Under the pieces are notes generated by a model that saw only the letters and a list, made by a program, of their open reading frames with translations, had not been told where the DNA came from and did not search any database. Of a stretch of DNA of 64,000 bases, positions 1 through 11,400 are shown in pieces. Origin of the DNA: Sipunculus nudus (Eukaryota > Annelida > Sipuncula > Golfingiida > Sipunculidae); NCBI GenBank assembly GCA_026874595.1, contig CM049322.1:49393340-49457339 (forward strand). Reading direction: 5' to 3'. The first letter of the stretch is position 1; every line of letters starts with the position of its first letter. The translations under genes and the position numbers were made by a program.

Positions 1-555
1 TCAGAGTAGAAGTTTTTTGTAGCCGTCAGTATGATTCGGGCACTGATGACCCCCGTACAAAAAAGGTCGATGCAGGTGGCGCCACCAATACCTCAATTTC
101 AGATATGTCTCATGTGAACAACATTGGCAAAAAAATTGGTGATGATAGCTCAAGCCTTTCCTTAGATTGTAATTTTAGTATGCTTTTATGGACAGATGAC
201 TAAGTTCAACTTCCTGTAACTCGGCCAAATATCACCCGACTTAAACCATTCGAACAAACTTGAGAAAGATTATTACAGGAATGATTTCTGTGAAATATTG
301 GACAATTTGGCTGAACAGTTTTGGAGAAGAAGATTTTTAAAGCTTTTTTAGCTTTTTCCCTATAAAATCTAAGAAAATGCAGTTAGCCAAAAAAAAAAAG
401 CAAAATCCGATATGATTTTTTAGATGACTAATTTTTTGCATAAAATTTCGTGATGCTACCTCTTGCCGTTTTCAAGATAGTATGGGTTAACGACGGACAG
501 ACGACGGACGGCGCCACACCATCGCATAAGCTCACAGGTTCGCTAAAAATCTGTA
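1..555 (-). mobile_element. Family D repeat, inverted, truncated by window edge
   Basis: Read on the minus strand this matches 10155-10700 almost throughout: the start with AACCTGTGAGCTTATGCGATG (positions 513-537 here), the 'aacccatactatcttgaaaa' segment, the palindrome GGTGGCGCCACC (75-86) and the 'tgcccg..tcatactgac' segment. A third, more diverged copy lies at 32030-33250. No coding capacity is seen. The class is unclear, but it sits in T runs like the hairpin-ended families. Confidence 0.8.
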
Positions 556-1534
556 TGTTCCTTTTCAAAACATATTGACATTTACACTGTGGCCCAAAAT
601 ATTAATGGTAAAAACCCTGATATTTCATTATGATGTTAATTTGGTATTTATATGCGTATAGTCATATGAATATTAATAGGGCTTTTTTTTCTACCAGGGA
701 AACAAATTTTTATTGAAATAATCACATTTATTTATTATAAAATATATTTTAAGTAATATTAGGCCTTGTAGAATTTTAAAGTATATGAAATAATAAAGAC
801 AATATATAATTAACGTATGTGTATGATGATGTATATACGTATATATGCATATATTATAATTATTATATTATTCGGTATCATAAATAGCCTATTAGGCCTA
901 TAGTAATTATTATTATTATAATCGCTTTCCAAGTATTATTTAACATACAAACAACGGATAAATATTATTCTTAATGACTAAATTCATGGTAAACGCATGA
1001 ACTTCTACTCCAGGTAAACGTACATATAACAGTTTGTTTGTTTATGATATACGTCATTTAGCACAGTCCCAGTATCAAAGAGGGCGTGGTTCGTGAGTCC
1101 AGCTTGAATCTCCCTTCATGAGCCATAAATAAGGAAACATTTTGATAGATTATCACTTAAAGTTATACGTTGTCTCTTTTATTTATGTGGCGTATAGAAT
1201 CGCCGTCATCTGTGAAAAGCTGGCCATTCCACTTGCATATTTTCGTCAGGTTGTACCCGGAAGTAGTTCTCTCACGGGCTTTTCTTCCTCCATTCAGCTA
1301 AAACGAGACTTTCTTTCATTATACCTAGCCATTTCGCAGTTACTGCAGGGGCTTAGCCAGAGTTTAGGCTTTAAATTTTATTCCAGTAAAACAAAAAGAT
1401 GTAACTGCTTATTTATTTTGGGAGTAAATTGGGCTTGGGCAACATGCACTCGGACAATTTAAAGAGATAAAATAACACTTTTTTTACTGGAATAAAATTT
1501 AAAGCCTACACCTTCAAAATATCAGGACTGCGTG
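556..1534. other. AT-rich intergenic stretch
   Basis: No gene is recognised. An open frame at 1142-1462 has no ATG-supported homology and overlaps an inverted repeat (1365-1508), so it is not called. Short TA-rich runs occur around 800-860. Confidence 0.6.
1365..1508. repeat. 27-bp perfect inverted repeat with 90-bp loop
   Basis: Positions 1365-1391 and 1482-1508 are exact reverse complements (core GGCTTTAAATTTTATTCC). The arms flank about 90 bases that include an ACATGCACTCGG segment. It could be a small MITE-like remnant or a hairpin-forming transcript. No target duplication was recognised. Confidence 0.75.
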
Positions 1535-1879
1535 TTATTATCTAGACTTATAAATGAAACAGAAAGATACTTACCCGGCTAGATAAAAGGACTGCTCTTT
1601 GGTAGTGGATGGCTCTTCGCCTGGGTAGCCGACACTGTCGTAAAACCAACCCCAAGGTGAAAAAGAAGCCATATACCCTCTGCCTGCCACAGAGGGCAGG
1701 CATAGGGGTCCACTGCTCGATGATCCAAGAGAGGCTGGAAATGCAAAGCAAGGGGGTTTTATCCCAGAGGGGCAGAGGGCGAAGTCCTTAGGTGCCTGTG
1801 ATTGGCTATGGGGCATCTCTATATTGACTGCCAATCAGTGTTGATGCCCCACCCCTTGCCAGGTCAAAGGGCAAGAATG
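1535..1879. repeat. Dispersed 345-bp repeat, copy 1
   Basis: This is near identical to 5460-5804 and the same length. Both copies start TTATTATCTAGACTTATAAA, carry GATACTTACCCGG near the start and end in AAGGGCAAGAATG. Differences are scattered substitutions and short indels. On the minus strand GATACTTACC reads as the donor-like GGTAAGTATC. Overlapping open frames on both strands (around 1548-1834) are treated as by-products. No terminal inverted repeat, poly(A) tail or clear Pol III boxes were found, so the class is unassigned. Confidence 0.85.
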
Positions 1880-2314
1880 TTACATCCTTCCCCCTATAGG
1901 GAAAATTTTACACTACAGTGGAAAATTTTGCGATTGCAGTCATGATATCTAGCCTGTGGAGAGGAGAATTTGTTTTTGTTGTTTCTTAAATGAACAAAAC
2001 ATGGCTGGCAGGCTGTGTATAGGCTGTCAGCCGGCTACCCAACCCCTAACTCCCATGTTTGGAGGGGGGAGGTAGGTTTATCCAATGCTACAACAGCGGG
2101 TAGGTAGTGTTCTCTCCCCACACAGTACCTCCAGTGATTAGGGACCTTGCAGTCTGATAGTTGTTTCGAAAGTTCAGGGATTGTGTAATTTTTAATGGAC
2201 ATTCAAAAACAATATAAAACATTCAAAGACACATCACTGACATTCAAAATGCACCAGGTACAATAATTTGTTACATGTTATAGTCCATTAGTGAGCCAGG
2301 TGGCCATATAGGTT
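1880..2314. other. Intergenic, nothing recognised
   Basis: No gene or well-defined repeat is seen. A minus-strand ATTAAA near 2191-2196 could serve as a poly(A) signal for the candidate exon at 2315-2515. Confidence 0.5.
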
Positions 2315-2515
2315 TTAATAACATATCAGTCCAGTCGGTGGCGCCACAGGCCTCAGTATTAACTCAAGGTGTTCTGCATTTATAAAAGCGTCCAATATCT
2401 GGCTGTAGTGATGTGTTAACTCAGGTTCAGATTGCTGTCGCAGAAGAGCTGAGCCGGACCACACGCGGAAGGCTGCACTGATGGCTGACAACTGGATCAT
2501 GCGAGAATATAACCT
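2315..2515 (-). CDS. Candidate terminal coding exon, product unknown
   Basis: On the minus strand a good splice acceptor (CTTTATTTTCAG, ending at 2516) is followed in phase by 66 sense codons and a TAA stop at 2317-2315. The peptide has mixed composition rather than the low-complexity look of repeat translations. It includes residues such as AAFRVWSGSALL and ILDAFINAEHLELIL. ATTAAA overlaps the stop and recurs near 2191, compatible with a 3' end. No upstream exon was located, the product was not recognised, and the exon carries the GTGGCGCCAC palindrome seen in repeats, so a transposon origin remains possible. Confidence 0.33.
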   Translation of the reverse strand, partial: RLYSRMIQLSAISAAFRVWSGSALLRQQSEPELTHHYSQILDAFINAEHLELILRPVAPPTGLICY

Positions 2516-2894
2516 CTGAAAATAAAGTAAAGAGGCGGCAGTATCTGCCCTTATGACACAAGTACGTTTTCTGCAACTGTAACCTAGACATAACTATTTA
2601 AAAAAATAACTCGCATAAATTTCGCAAAATCAAACATAAAGAATGCTGATAAGCGGCCCCTTGGTAAAACATGAAAAGAGTTAAACACTTGATCTAAGGT
2701 TTTAACTATACATGATTAAATAAACTTGGCAACAGTTACATAAAGGGACCCTCCAATAGGGAGAATATGGGCTCATTTCTCCGTTTTATTTGAAGTATAT
2801 AAAACTAGGAGTAACTAGGGACCCCAAAAGTTGTATAACCCGAAGATACAAGATTGGAAAAGTAACCAACGTATTGGCAAAAGTAATCAACGTA

Positions 2895-3420
2895 TCAGAT
2901 TTTATGGACAGTATTTTCTTTGTGCCCTGTCTGGCCTCACAACTGTAACGGAATTTATTTAGAGCCCCGTCTGGCTGAAACATGCCCCCTCATTGGGCTA
3001 ATTAATATTTCGACCTCTGGTCTACTAATACAGCGAGATTCACTCGCACACTGTATCATCATCTAATCAGTGTTTAGACGCATATGCTTTACCCTCGGGT
3101 AAGCTTTTCATTAACAGTATTTATTCTGTGCAATGTTTGGCCTCAAAATACAGACGGTTTTTTAAGCCCCGCACGGCCGAAACATGCCCTCTCGCTGGGT
3201 ATGAAATATTAAGACCATTGGTCGACTTATCTAGCGAGATTCACTCGCATACAGTATCATCATCTGATCAGTGATTAGACGTATATACATTACCCTCAGA
3301 TAAGCTTTTCATAAACAGTATTTATTCTGTGCCCTGTTTGGCCTCAAAATCTAGACGGTTTTTAAGCCCCGATCGGCCGAAATATGCCCTCTCACTGGGC
3401 TAAAATACGAACTACAACTG
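2895..3420. repeat. Tandem repeat, about 205-bp unit, roughly 2.6 copies
   Basis: The block ACAGTATTTATTCTGTGC recurs near 2909 (degenerate), 3115 and 3316. Each is followed by a 'tgtttggcctca' segment, AAGCCCCG..CGGCCGAAACATGCCCTCTC and a 'gcgagattcactcgca' inverted segment. Spacings are about 206 and 201 bp. Adjacent units are well preserved, with CpG-rich islands in AT-rich surroundings. Confidence 0.8.
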
Positions 3421-5459
3421 ACCAAGTAATAATAATCAAGTAACAGCGTGATTTCTCGCTAAATGTAAGATCTCCTTATATTATTACATGTGATCTTAAG
3501 CATAGTAATACATCAAATAATATCACCAGTTAATTCAACGATTGCACAGTAGTTCTAATCAGTTAAAGAAAGTATACCTGTAATATACAACACCTATACA
3601 TGACTTTAATTAAGGGAAAATGGTAAGAAGTGCTGCCCAAGAATTTGTTAAATCAAAGTTATTTATTACCCTACAAGTATCTATGAATATAACATTCAAA
3701 TTAGATATCAGGGTTAGTTACCTATTCATTAGATTATTTGAATAATGAAAATTTCCTTTCGTAGTCTGTGTCTAGCATTTACAGTTTATTGTTTATATTT
3801 TCATACATCATTATTTTATCCAAGAATATTATCATTCTGATTTTTATCATTATTTATTTCTTCTTATTAAGCTCTGTAGATTCAGATTATGTGTAATAGC
3901 TAACTTAGTTTGTAGTACTCGGAGTTAAATTAACATTTCTTAACTCGAATCCGCAGTGAAATATGTATTTTGGTTACCAAAAAAAAATGTTCTACCCATC
4001 CAGCAATGTATATGTGGTTTATTATTTATTTTAAATATCATTACTCTCAACTGCAATATAGAGTGGACATAAACTTAAAGTCAGCTTATTTATTCATTTT
4101 ATTCGTGTATTTATTCCACTTATTAAGTATTTTGGTGTGTTGTTCACATATTAATATTATTGATAGGATTAACCTAATTAAACAAGTTAAGCTTCTAAAT
4201 GAGTGATGCCAGATTAACTGGTGTGTTAGGTATGCACACTGATCTAATTTGTTTTAATTACTCCGAATACTTAAGAGAAACAATTTTGTGCTGGTTGATG
4301 TTATAGCTAGGTTATCACCAGAGAAATTCAAGGTAATACTCATGCATATCTAGTCCAGCAGTATGAGAGGCAGAATAAAATGCTTTTAATTAAATTTAAA
4401 GGTATCATAATATTTACTTGTGAATTTGTCTAATTAAGTAGGGTTATAAATGTTAATCACTATAATTGGAAATAACTAAGTTTATAAAAGTTTCATTTTA
4501 GAATAATAATGTTATAGTTGAAATGTAATTAATAAATAAAATGTTTATGAACAGTTTAAATAGCTTTAAGATAATAGTCTACATTTGTGCAAAAACAAAA
4601 TCCAAAATCAACAAATGAATTTAGTCGAAGTGTAAATAAAATATGAGCATGCCTCAGAGGTAATCCCCTGAGAATCACTAAATTTTCATTTAAAAGATTG
4701 ATCTAGATTATTAAGTACTGATCTGTTTTTATTGTTATATTTTTAACATCATAATTCATTATTAATTGTAACAGGTTAATAGGATTATCTAAATGCAAGG
4801 GCTAAACACCTTAAAAGTATCTGCTTATATCAGTTGGACATATAAGAGAGACCAACAGAAAGATAGGCCCAATTATTAAATAATATTTTATTTAAATGTT
4901 ATTTTAATCGGTGTAATTAGTTTACTAGTTTTATTTATTTATTTATTATTTTTATAATTTGAAGTGGGTTACCAGCACATGAAAACATGTTAAAGGTACA
5001 AATTTTCAGGTTGGCTATAAGATACATGACACATCACATAGGTTCACATGACATCACACCAGGTAACAGGTGTATCTAAATACGGGTGGTGTGTTAGATA
5101 ACTTGTCTCGGCTCCTTTGACAGAGTTTTAGTGTTGACAGCAAATCTCAGCTTATCCTACTCAGTATGATATAACCCCATAAGGGACACTTAATGCACCT
5201 GGATTATTAATCTGACCCGCCAGATGAGGGGATTACCAGCAGGCCCTGTGAGACACAGCTAACTTGAAAAATCAAAGTTTTAAAGTTTTTTTACACTAAA
5301 ATGTATCTACCAGGTGGTGGATGCTTGAGTTTGTGCCCTTTCTGTAATTTAAAATTGGCAAAACAATAGAACACTAGGTACGGTAATTTAAGGATTTAAA
5401 GCCTTGTTCTTAAAACCAACATGTAGGATATATTTCTCTACACAAGACTGCATATATAT
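3421..5459. other. AT-rich intergenic stretch
   Basis: No recognisable gene, RNA or repeat family. The longest plus frame (3970-4206) is AT-rich with no recognised motif. It may contain introns or old unrecognisable repeats. Confidence 0.5.
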
Positions 5460-5804
5460 TTATTATCTAGACTTATAAATGAAACAGAAAGATACTTACC
5501 CGGCTAGATAAAAGGACTGCTCTTTGGTAGTGGGTGGCTCTTCACCTGGGTAGCCGACACTGTCGTAAAACCAACCCCAAGGTGAAAAAGAAGCCATATA
5601 CCCCCTGCCTGCCACAGAGGGCAGGCATAGGGGCACACTTCTCGATGATCCAAGAGAGGCTGGAAATGCCAGGGCAAGGGGTTTTTATCCAGGAGGGGCA
5701 GAGGGCGAAGTCCTTAGGTGCCTGTGATTGGCTATGGGGCATCTCTATATTGACTGTCAATCATTGTTGATCCCCACCCCTTGCCAGGTCAAAGGGCAAG
5801 AATG
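5460..5804. repeat. Dispersed 345-bp repeat, copy 2
   Basis: Second copy of the 1535-1879 repeat, in the same orientation and full length, with matching ends (TTATTATCTAGAC... to ...AAGGGCAAGAATG). The two flanks are unrelated to each other, which argues for dispersal of a defined unit rather than segmental duplication. Confidence 0.85.
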
Positions 5805-7008
5805 GTATACAGGCGACATGCACCCTGGTGGTAAAAAATTGCACTCAATCGGGGTTGAATTATCATATATCCCTTTTTTAACTTCTTATTTATTACGTAC
5901 TGACTTGAACCCACATTCCAGTTAATTGGCTTAATTACGTTACATGAGAAGTTGTAAATATATATATTAGGAAAACAATTTACAGGGCCTGGTAAAAAAG
6001 TAGTTATTATATATGTTAAAGTAACGTAGTGGCCTATACCACCCCACCCAATAAAAAAATCATACCAACATATGAGGACATAGTTTACGTTTATGACAGT
6101 AGAAGCACAATCATCCCTGAACAGTTTTGAAATGCCAGGCCTAATATCACACATTTACCCCTCTGTAAAATTGTCTAAATAGGATGTTACTTAAATGCAG
6201 TACAACAACTGAAGTGAGTATACACTCATAATACACGCAGAAACATGTTTTCATATAATCGTACGTAATTTATACTGAAAATAAAAATATATGGTTAAAT
6301 CTTATGTTTGCCGCCGGTGTTCATTGCATCCGAAGTGGCATCCGTCATCCGATTTCCGACATCTGGTTTTTAGTCCGAGTCCACTGTATCAAGTTACCTA
6401 CGCCCGAGTTGACTGACCAAGCTAAGCAAGTTCAGCATACGTGTGATGTGTGAACTTCACAATACGTGCTAGATCTCAGATGACAAGAGCCAGCCGTGTT
6501 GTTCAAGACGCGAGTAAGTTTTCTATGATCTGATGAATGACTTTATCTGCCGCGTCACTCGGATTATTTGAAGTTCACAAACTTCAACTGTGGGGGCAGT
6601 TAAACTGAACTCGTAGTTTTGTCATGTCGTAACGAGGGTATGTCACTAAGCCTAAAACGCGTGGATGCATACTTCCACCTTTAACAAACGCGCTAAAAAT
6701 TCGTGTGGATGCATAAATTAACATAAATCTTGCACATATATACTAAAAGACATATTACATGTTATAATAATCATAGGGCATTGGTTTGACTGAAAAATTC
6801 ATATATTTTCTGAGTTAAAATTTCATTTATTTGTCCCTTATTTGTATTGTTATTTATATAATAAACTTTTAAAGAAAAGTCAGGTCTTCTTTCCAAATCC
6901 CTGAGAGTCATAATAAGGGATGCTTATTTCCACTGCCCTGTATGATAAAGCTAGCTGGTACAGTCTACAAATTTTAGGAGTTAAAGTGACCCATATTTCA
7001 TGTATACA
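5805..7008. other. Intergenic, nothing recognised
   Basis: No gene is recognised. A 121-codon minus frame (5789-6154) has no family resemblance and overlaps the end of the repeat. The 6300-6720 stretch is locally richer in CpG but shows no clear promoter motif. Confidence 0.5.
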
Positions 7009-8380
7009 ATCCAAAAAACAAAGTTTTGAAGATACTGTTTTTGACCGGGTTCAGCCACCACAGCATTTGTTTCTGGAAAACTCCTCTGAGACCCTGTGAC
7101 TGATCTTGCCGAAACCTGGCATAGTTTTTCACTGATGGCCACCTGCAGTCCTTATTGTGCAATATGAATCAGGGTGTCTTTTTGATAATAGCCCATCTCT
7201 CAGGAGTGGTTCAGTGTATTGTGCTGAAATTTTGTATGTCCATACTCCATCGACTTTGGATCTCCTGATCTGGTAGTCATGAGACTGGTGAGACGATTAA
7301 TTTTCACAAGGCGTCCATCCATGCATTTCCATCTGTTTGTCTTAATGATTGGTTCATCTTATTGGGGTGAACTTGTGCATGTCCATAGATCTTGGATACC
7401 TCCAACTCCTTTTTTAGACTGGTGGTGCCATCTGTAGTTGTTTTTGTGTGGTGTCCAGTCATACTTTTGCTTAAGGAGAAAATTGCTCATATCTTAGGAG
7501 TTGTTCAATGAGTTGTTCTGAAACTTGGCATGTACATCCATCTTGGAGATTTTTCTCGTAAACCAGACAGGTGGCACCACTTGTTTTGTATTTATAGAAT
7601 ACGTTGATGCCCATTTCTCAGGAGTGATTTGGCATATTGGCCTCAAATTGTGCATGTCCATAGATCTGGGATACCTCCTCATATTCATGACTGGTGGCGC
7701 CATCTGCTATTATTTTTGTGTGCCGTCCATTCGTACATTTGCATAAGGTGAAAATTGCTCACATATCAGGAGTGGTTCCTTCTGTTGGTCTGAAATTTGG
7801 GTACATACATCTTGAAGAGTTTTCTTATTGACCAGACAGGTGGATACACCTACCCTACCGTTTTCATTGAATGTATATATGCCCTTTTCTCAGGAGTGAT
7901 TTGCCGTATTTGCCTGAAATTGTGCATGTCTACAGAACTTGGATACCTCCATCTTGTATTCAAGATTGGTGGCACCGTCTGCAGGTGTATTTGCATGGCG
8001 TCCATCCATCTATTTGCTTTGGCTAAAAATTGTTCATTCTATCTGAGGACTGGGTGGATGTATCATCATGAAATTTTGGCATGATCATCCATCTTGGATA
8101 GCTTTGTTGTAGACCAGACAGGTGGCGCCACCTGCTGTTCTGTTTTTATAGAATACATTGATGCACTTTTTCTCAGTAGTCCATTGTTGTCTCAGCCTGA
8201 AATCTTGCATGATGTATCCATCTGTAGATCTGTTTTGCACATATATTAGGAGTTTAATTGCCATCACTGGTGGCACAAATTTGGAGTTATGTCGTGTCAG
8301 GAAATTCTATGCCTTCTTTTACCCATGCCTCTGTGGTATGGCAGATACAAGTAGTTGCTTATCAACTACCCGTATTCTAG
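7009..8380 (+). mobile_element. Family A Helitron-like non-autonomous element, copy 1
   Basis: The 5' end (about 7009-7050) is a decayed version of the TATCCGCCAAAACAAAG hairpin seen at 45937, followed by the shared 'ctgtttttgaccgggttc' segment. The middle is a tandem array of about 275-bp units, marked by GGATACCTCC at 7394, 7669 and 7941. The 3' end has a perfect 7-bp stem GTAGTTG/CAACTAC (8351-8357/8363-8369), seven bases, then CTAG (8377-8380) followed by TT. A hairpin just upstream of CTAG|T is what is known of Helitron 3' termini. No protein is encoded, so mobilisation would be in trans. Confidence 0.75.
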
Positions 8381-8745
8381 TTTACAAAATCCTCTTTCAT
8401 GTAATTCTGTAGGAGCATAAGGGACACATAATTCTTGGTACTTTAAACAGTTAGTTTTTTTCAGTTTATATACTGAAATGCATAAAATTTTAATCCATTA
8501 AACATTATGTAAAAGATATACCGTAAAAAGGGGTTACTTTTGCCCTTGGAGGGTAACTTTGACCTACCTCAAAAAAGTGTTTTAACACCACTCTTTATGG
8601 TATTAGATTATATTTAACTAATTATATGTATTTATTTTAAAAAGAGTGAAGTCTTCTCTTTCTTACATGCTCTACATGGTTGCGCATTAGTAAGTTTGTA
8701 GGTCACAGTTAGTAAGTTTCTGAAGGTATTACAGATCTGTGTTTT
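8381..8745. other. Spacer between repeats
   Basis: No gene. At 8521-8575 the sequence ACCGTAAAAAGGGGTTAC...GGGTAACTTTGACC contains short inverted segments resembling the end of a pogo-like MITE, but no partner end was found. Confidence 0.4.
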
Positions 8746-10154
8746 TAGCTCAGCTGACTTTCATTCATGCTGGGCTATAGCGATGGGTCTTTGTCCGTCG
8801 TCCTTCTGTCTGTCCATTCGGCCGGCCTTCGGCCGTCCGTTAGCAGGGCACAAATCGTAACCGTAGGGGCTAGGGCCATGAACCCTATGCAGTCTTAGAG
8901 GTTCTAAAAAGATCTCCTTGCAAACCTGAAATTAGGTCACTGCAACCTATATTCGCGAAATTATGGGGTGTGTTTGCACCCCCCAGATATAATTCTTTTA
9001 GCCAAAATTTTCATCCCAAACCTTCCATCTTTCACATACAGCTCACCTACCAACAGGGGAAGAACCATAATTATTTTGAGGTCAAATGTCAAGGTCACAG
9101 AATCAATTTCTTTGAAAAGCCTGTGGATGCATTTTAAGCCAAACCTTTCATCCCAATTCTTTGATCTTTCACATATAGCTCACCTACTAAGTGGGAGAAG
9201 AATCCTATAGATGTTGAGGTCACAAGATCATAGGTCAGGGTCACAGGATCCACTTCTTTGAAAAGGTTGTGGACACATTTCAAGCTAGACCTATCATTCC
9301 AAACCTTTCAGCACTGATATCGCTTCTCTGCCAACAGGGGAAAAGACATGTTGATTTTGAGGTCAAAGGTCAAGTTCACAGCACCCTCTTCTTGCGTGGA
9401 GTCATTTTCAGGCAAACTTTTCAATCTATACTTTCCATCTGTCATACATGGCTTACCTACCAATAGGGGAAGAAGCCTATTGATGTTGAGTTCAAAAGGT
9501 CAAAGGTCAGGGTCACAATATTGTTCTAAATGCTTGTGAACATATTTCAAGTGAAACTGTTCAACCCAAACCTTCAGTCTTTCACATATGCCACATCTAT
9601 GCATCACGGAATGTGATTCAAACTTCATATTTATGGGTCTTTTTTGCATGAAGAAAAAACTAATTGATTTTGAGGTCAGCTGGTCAGGAGGTTAAAGGTT
9701 GCAGGTCTAAGTTATTCACTCATTGGTTGCCAAGTAATTACACCCAGCCAGATGTAATTGGTAAGTAGGTACCCATCATTTAGAAAGAATCCAGTTGATA
9801 TGTGGGCAAAAGGCCAAGGTCATAGGTCAGGTCAACTTATTTTGTAGACCATCTCTATTTTTCTTGTATATATAAGCTTGCACTCCAGCTGGTACATCTC
9901 ACCGTGTGGCTGTAATTGTGAGTGACACTGGTGACATATGACACCCTTTTGTATCAGCCTATTAAGTGATAAGGCTGAGTGATAAGTACCTCATTACTGC
10001 ATAACAAAACACTGTTGTTGGAATACTTCAGCCAGGAATTAACACTATGAGAGTATAGTATTAAGGTTGAGCTACTGATTTATAAGATGATGGGAACATT
10101 TTGCAGTTTATTTTATGGAATCATAGCAATAAACTTAGTTTCCTAGATATCTGA
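8746..10154 (+). mobile_element. Family C element, copy a, with nuclear-receptor-like motifs
   Basis: Starts at TTTTTAGCTCAGCTGAC and is closely similar to 44113-45250. It has a GTCCGTC-rich leader, then 'agggcacaaatcgtaaccgtaggggctagg'-type sequence, then a tandem array of roughly 130-160-bp units each ending in a 'ttgaggtcaaaggtca' block (about 9077, 9214, 9356, 9490, 9669). Perfect DR1 motifs AGGTCAAAGGTCA lie at 9360-9372 and 9497-9509. About 250 bp near 9830-10085 is absent from the 44113 copy. A family D element follows directly at a T run. The 3' terminus of this copy was not found. Confidence 0.75.
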
Positions 10155-11071
10155 ATATTTTTAGCAAACCTGTGAGCTTATGCGATGGTGTGGCATTGTG
10201 CGTCGTCTGTATTTTAACCCATACTATCTTGAAAACAGCAAGAGTTAGCATCACGAAATTTTATGCAAAAAATTAGTCATCTAAAAAACTCTAACTGATT
10301 TTGCTTATTTTTTGGCTAACTGCATTTTATTAGATTTTATAGGGAAAAAGCTGAAAAAGCTTTAAAAATCTTCTTCTCCGAAACTGTTCAGCCAAATTGT
10401 CCAATATTTCACAGAAATGATCCGTGGAACAATCTCTCTCAAGTTTGTTCGAATGGTTTATGTTCGGTGATTTTTGGCTGAGTTACAGGAAGTTAAACTT
10501 AGTCATCTGTCCAAAAAAGCATACTAAAATTACAATCTTAGAAACGGCTGGAGCTATCATCACCAAATTTTATGCCAATGTTGGTCACATGAGTCATATC
10601 TGAAATTGAGGTATTGGTGGCGCCACCTACATTGGCTTTTTTTGTACGGGGGGTTATCAGTGCCCGTATCATACTGACAGCTACAAAAAACTTCTTCTCT
10701 GAAACCATATGGCAAAATTGTTTAATATCGCACAGAAATGATCCTGGGTAGTGCTTTCTGAAGTTGATTCAAATGGTCTCAGTTCAGTGACTTTTGGCTG
10801 AGTTATGGGAAGCTGAATTTAGTCATATGCCATAACAGCCCATTTTAGCTCAGTGGCTACAAAGATCTTTTTCTAAAAAACCACTGGGCCAAATTCTTAA
10901 ATTTCACACATTAATTATCCTTAGATGTTGATATTTCAATTTTGTTCAAATGGTTTTGGTTCAGTGATTTTTGGCTGAGTAATGGGAAGCTTAACTTAGC
11001 CATTTTGCTTTATTTTCCCATATGAGTTAATAACCTGCAAAACGTTTTTCGACTGATGCCACTGAGGCCCA
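10155..11071 (+). mobile_element. Family D repeat, plus orientation
   Basis: Begins TTTTTAGCAAACCTGTGAGC and parallels the inverted 1-555 copy. It holds repeated 'ttctccgaaactgttcagccaaattgt' and 'tcagtgacttttggctgagttatgggaag' blocks about 290-340 bp apart (near 10370, 10690, 10850), so it also has a tandem core. GGTGGCGCCACC lies at 10616-10627. No coding capacity. Confidence 0.75.
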
Positions 11072-11075
11072 TTTT

Positions 11076-11400
11076 TAGCTCAGCTGACTATAAGTCATCT
11101 GAGCTATAGTTGTGGTCCATTGTCTGTCCGTCCGTCCGTCCGTTCTTACAGCAGGCACATTGTGAGCCTAATTGTAGGTAGAAAGTGACATTGTGAGCCT
11201 AATTTTCCTAGTGAGACTAGTCTCACAAGGGGGGTTTGTTCCGTGTGTACAAGTTGACATTGTGAGTCATTTAAACATAGTTAAGTTCACAAGGGTATGG
11301 ACGATTTTTTCTTGATTTGTCCAAGTTGTCCAAGTCCACATTGATGGACAAGTATTTCAGGTGGCGCCATCTTGCGGAGGCTGGATGGAGTGACAGGTCA
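11076..11400 (+). mobile_element. Family C 5' end, truncated
   Basis: The canonical family C 5' hairpin (arms AGCTCAG/CTGAGCT and TGACT/AGTCA) is followed by a GTCCGTCCGTCC run. A short 'gtgagcctaatt' duplication comes next and then unrelated sequence. No 3' end follows. A GTGGCGCCAT block near 11361 is a one-base variant of the shared palindrome. Confidence 0.7.

Noticed and set aside
1560-1580. ATACTTACC resembling the 5' end of U1 snRNA
   Set aside because: The following sequence does not match U1 and no Sm site or 3' stem is apparent; it is part of a 345-bp dispersed repeat.
5789-6154. 121-codon minus-strand open frame
   Set aside because: AT-driven composition, no motif, and its end overlaps a dispersed repeat.
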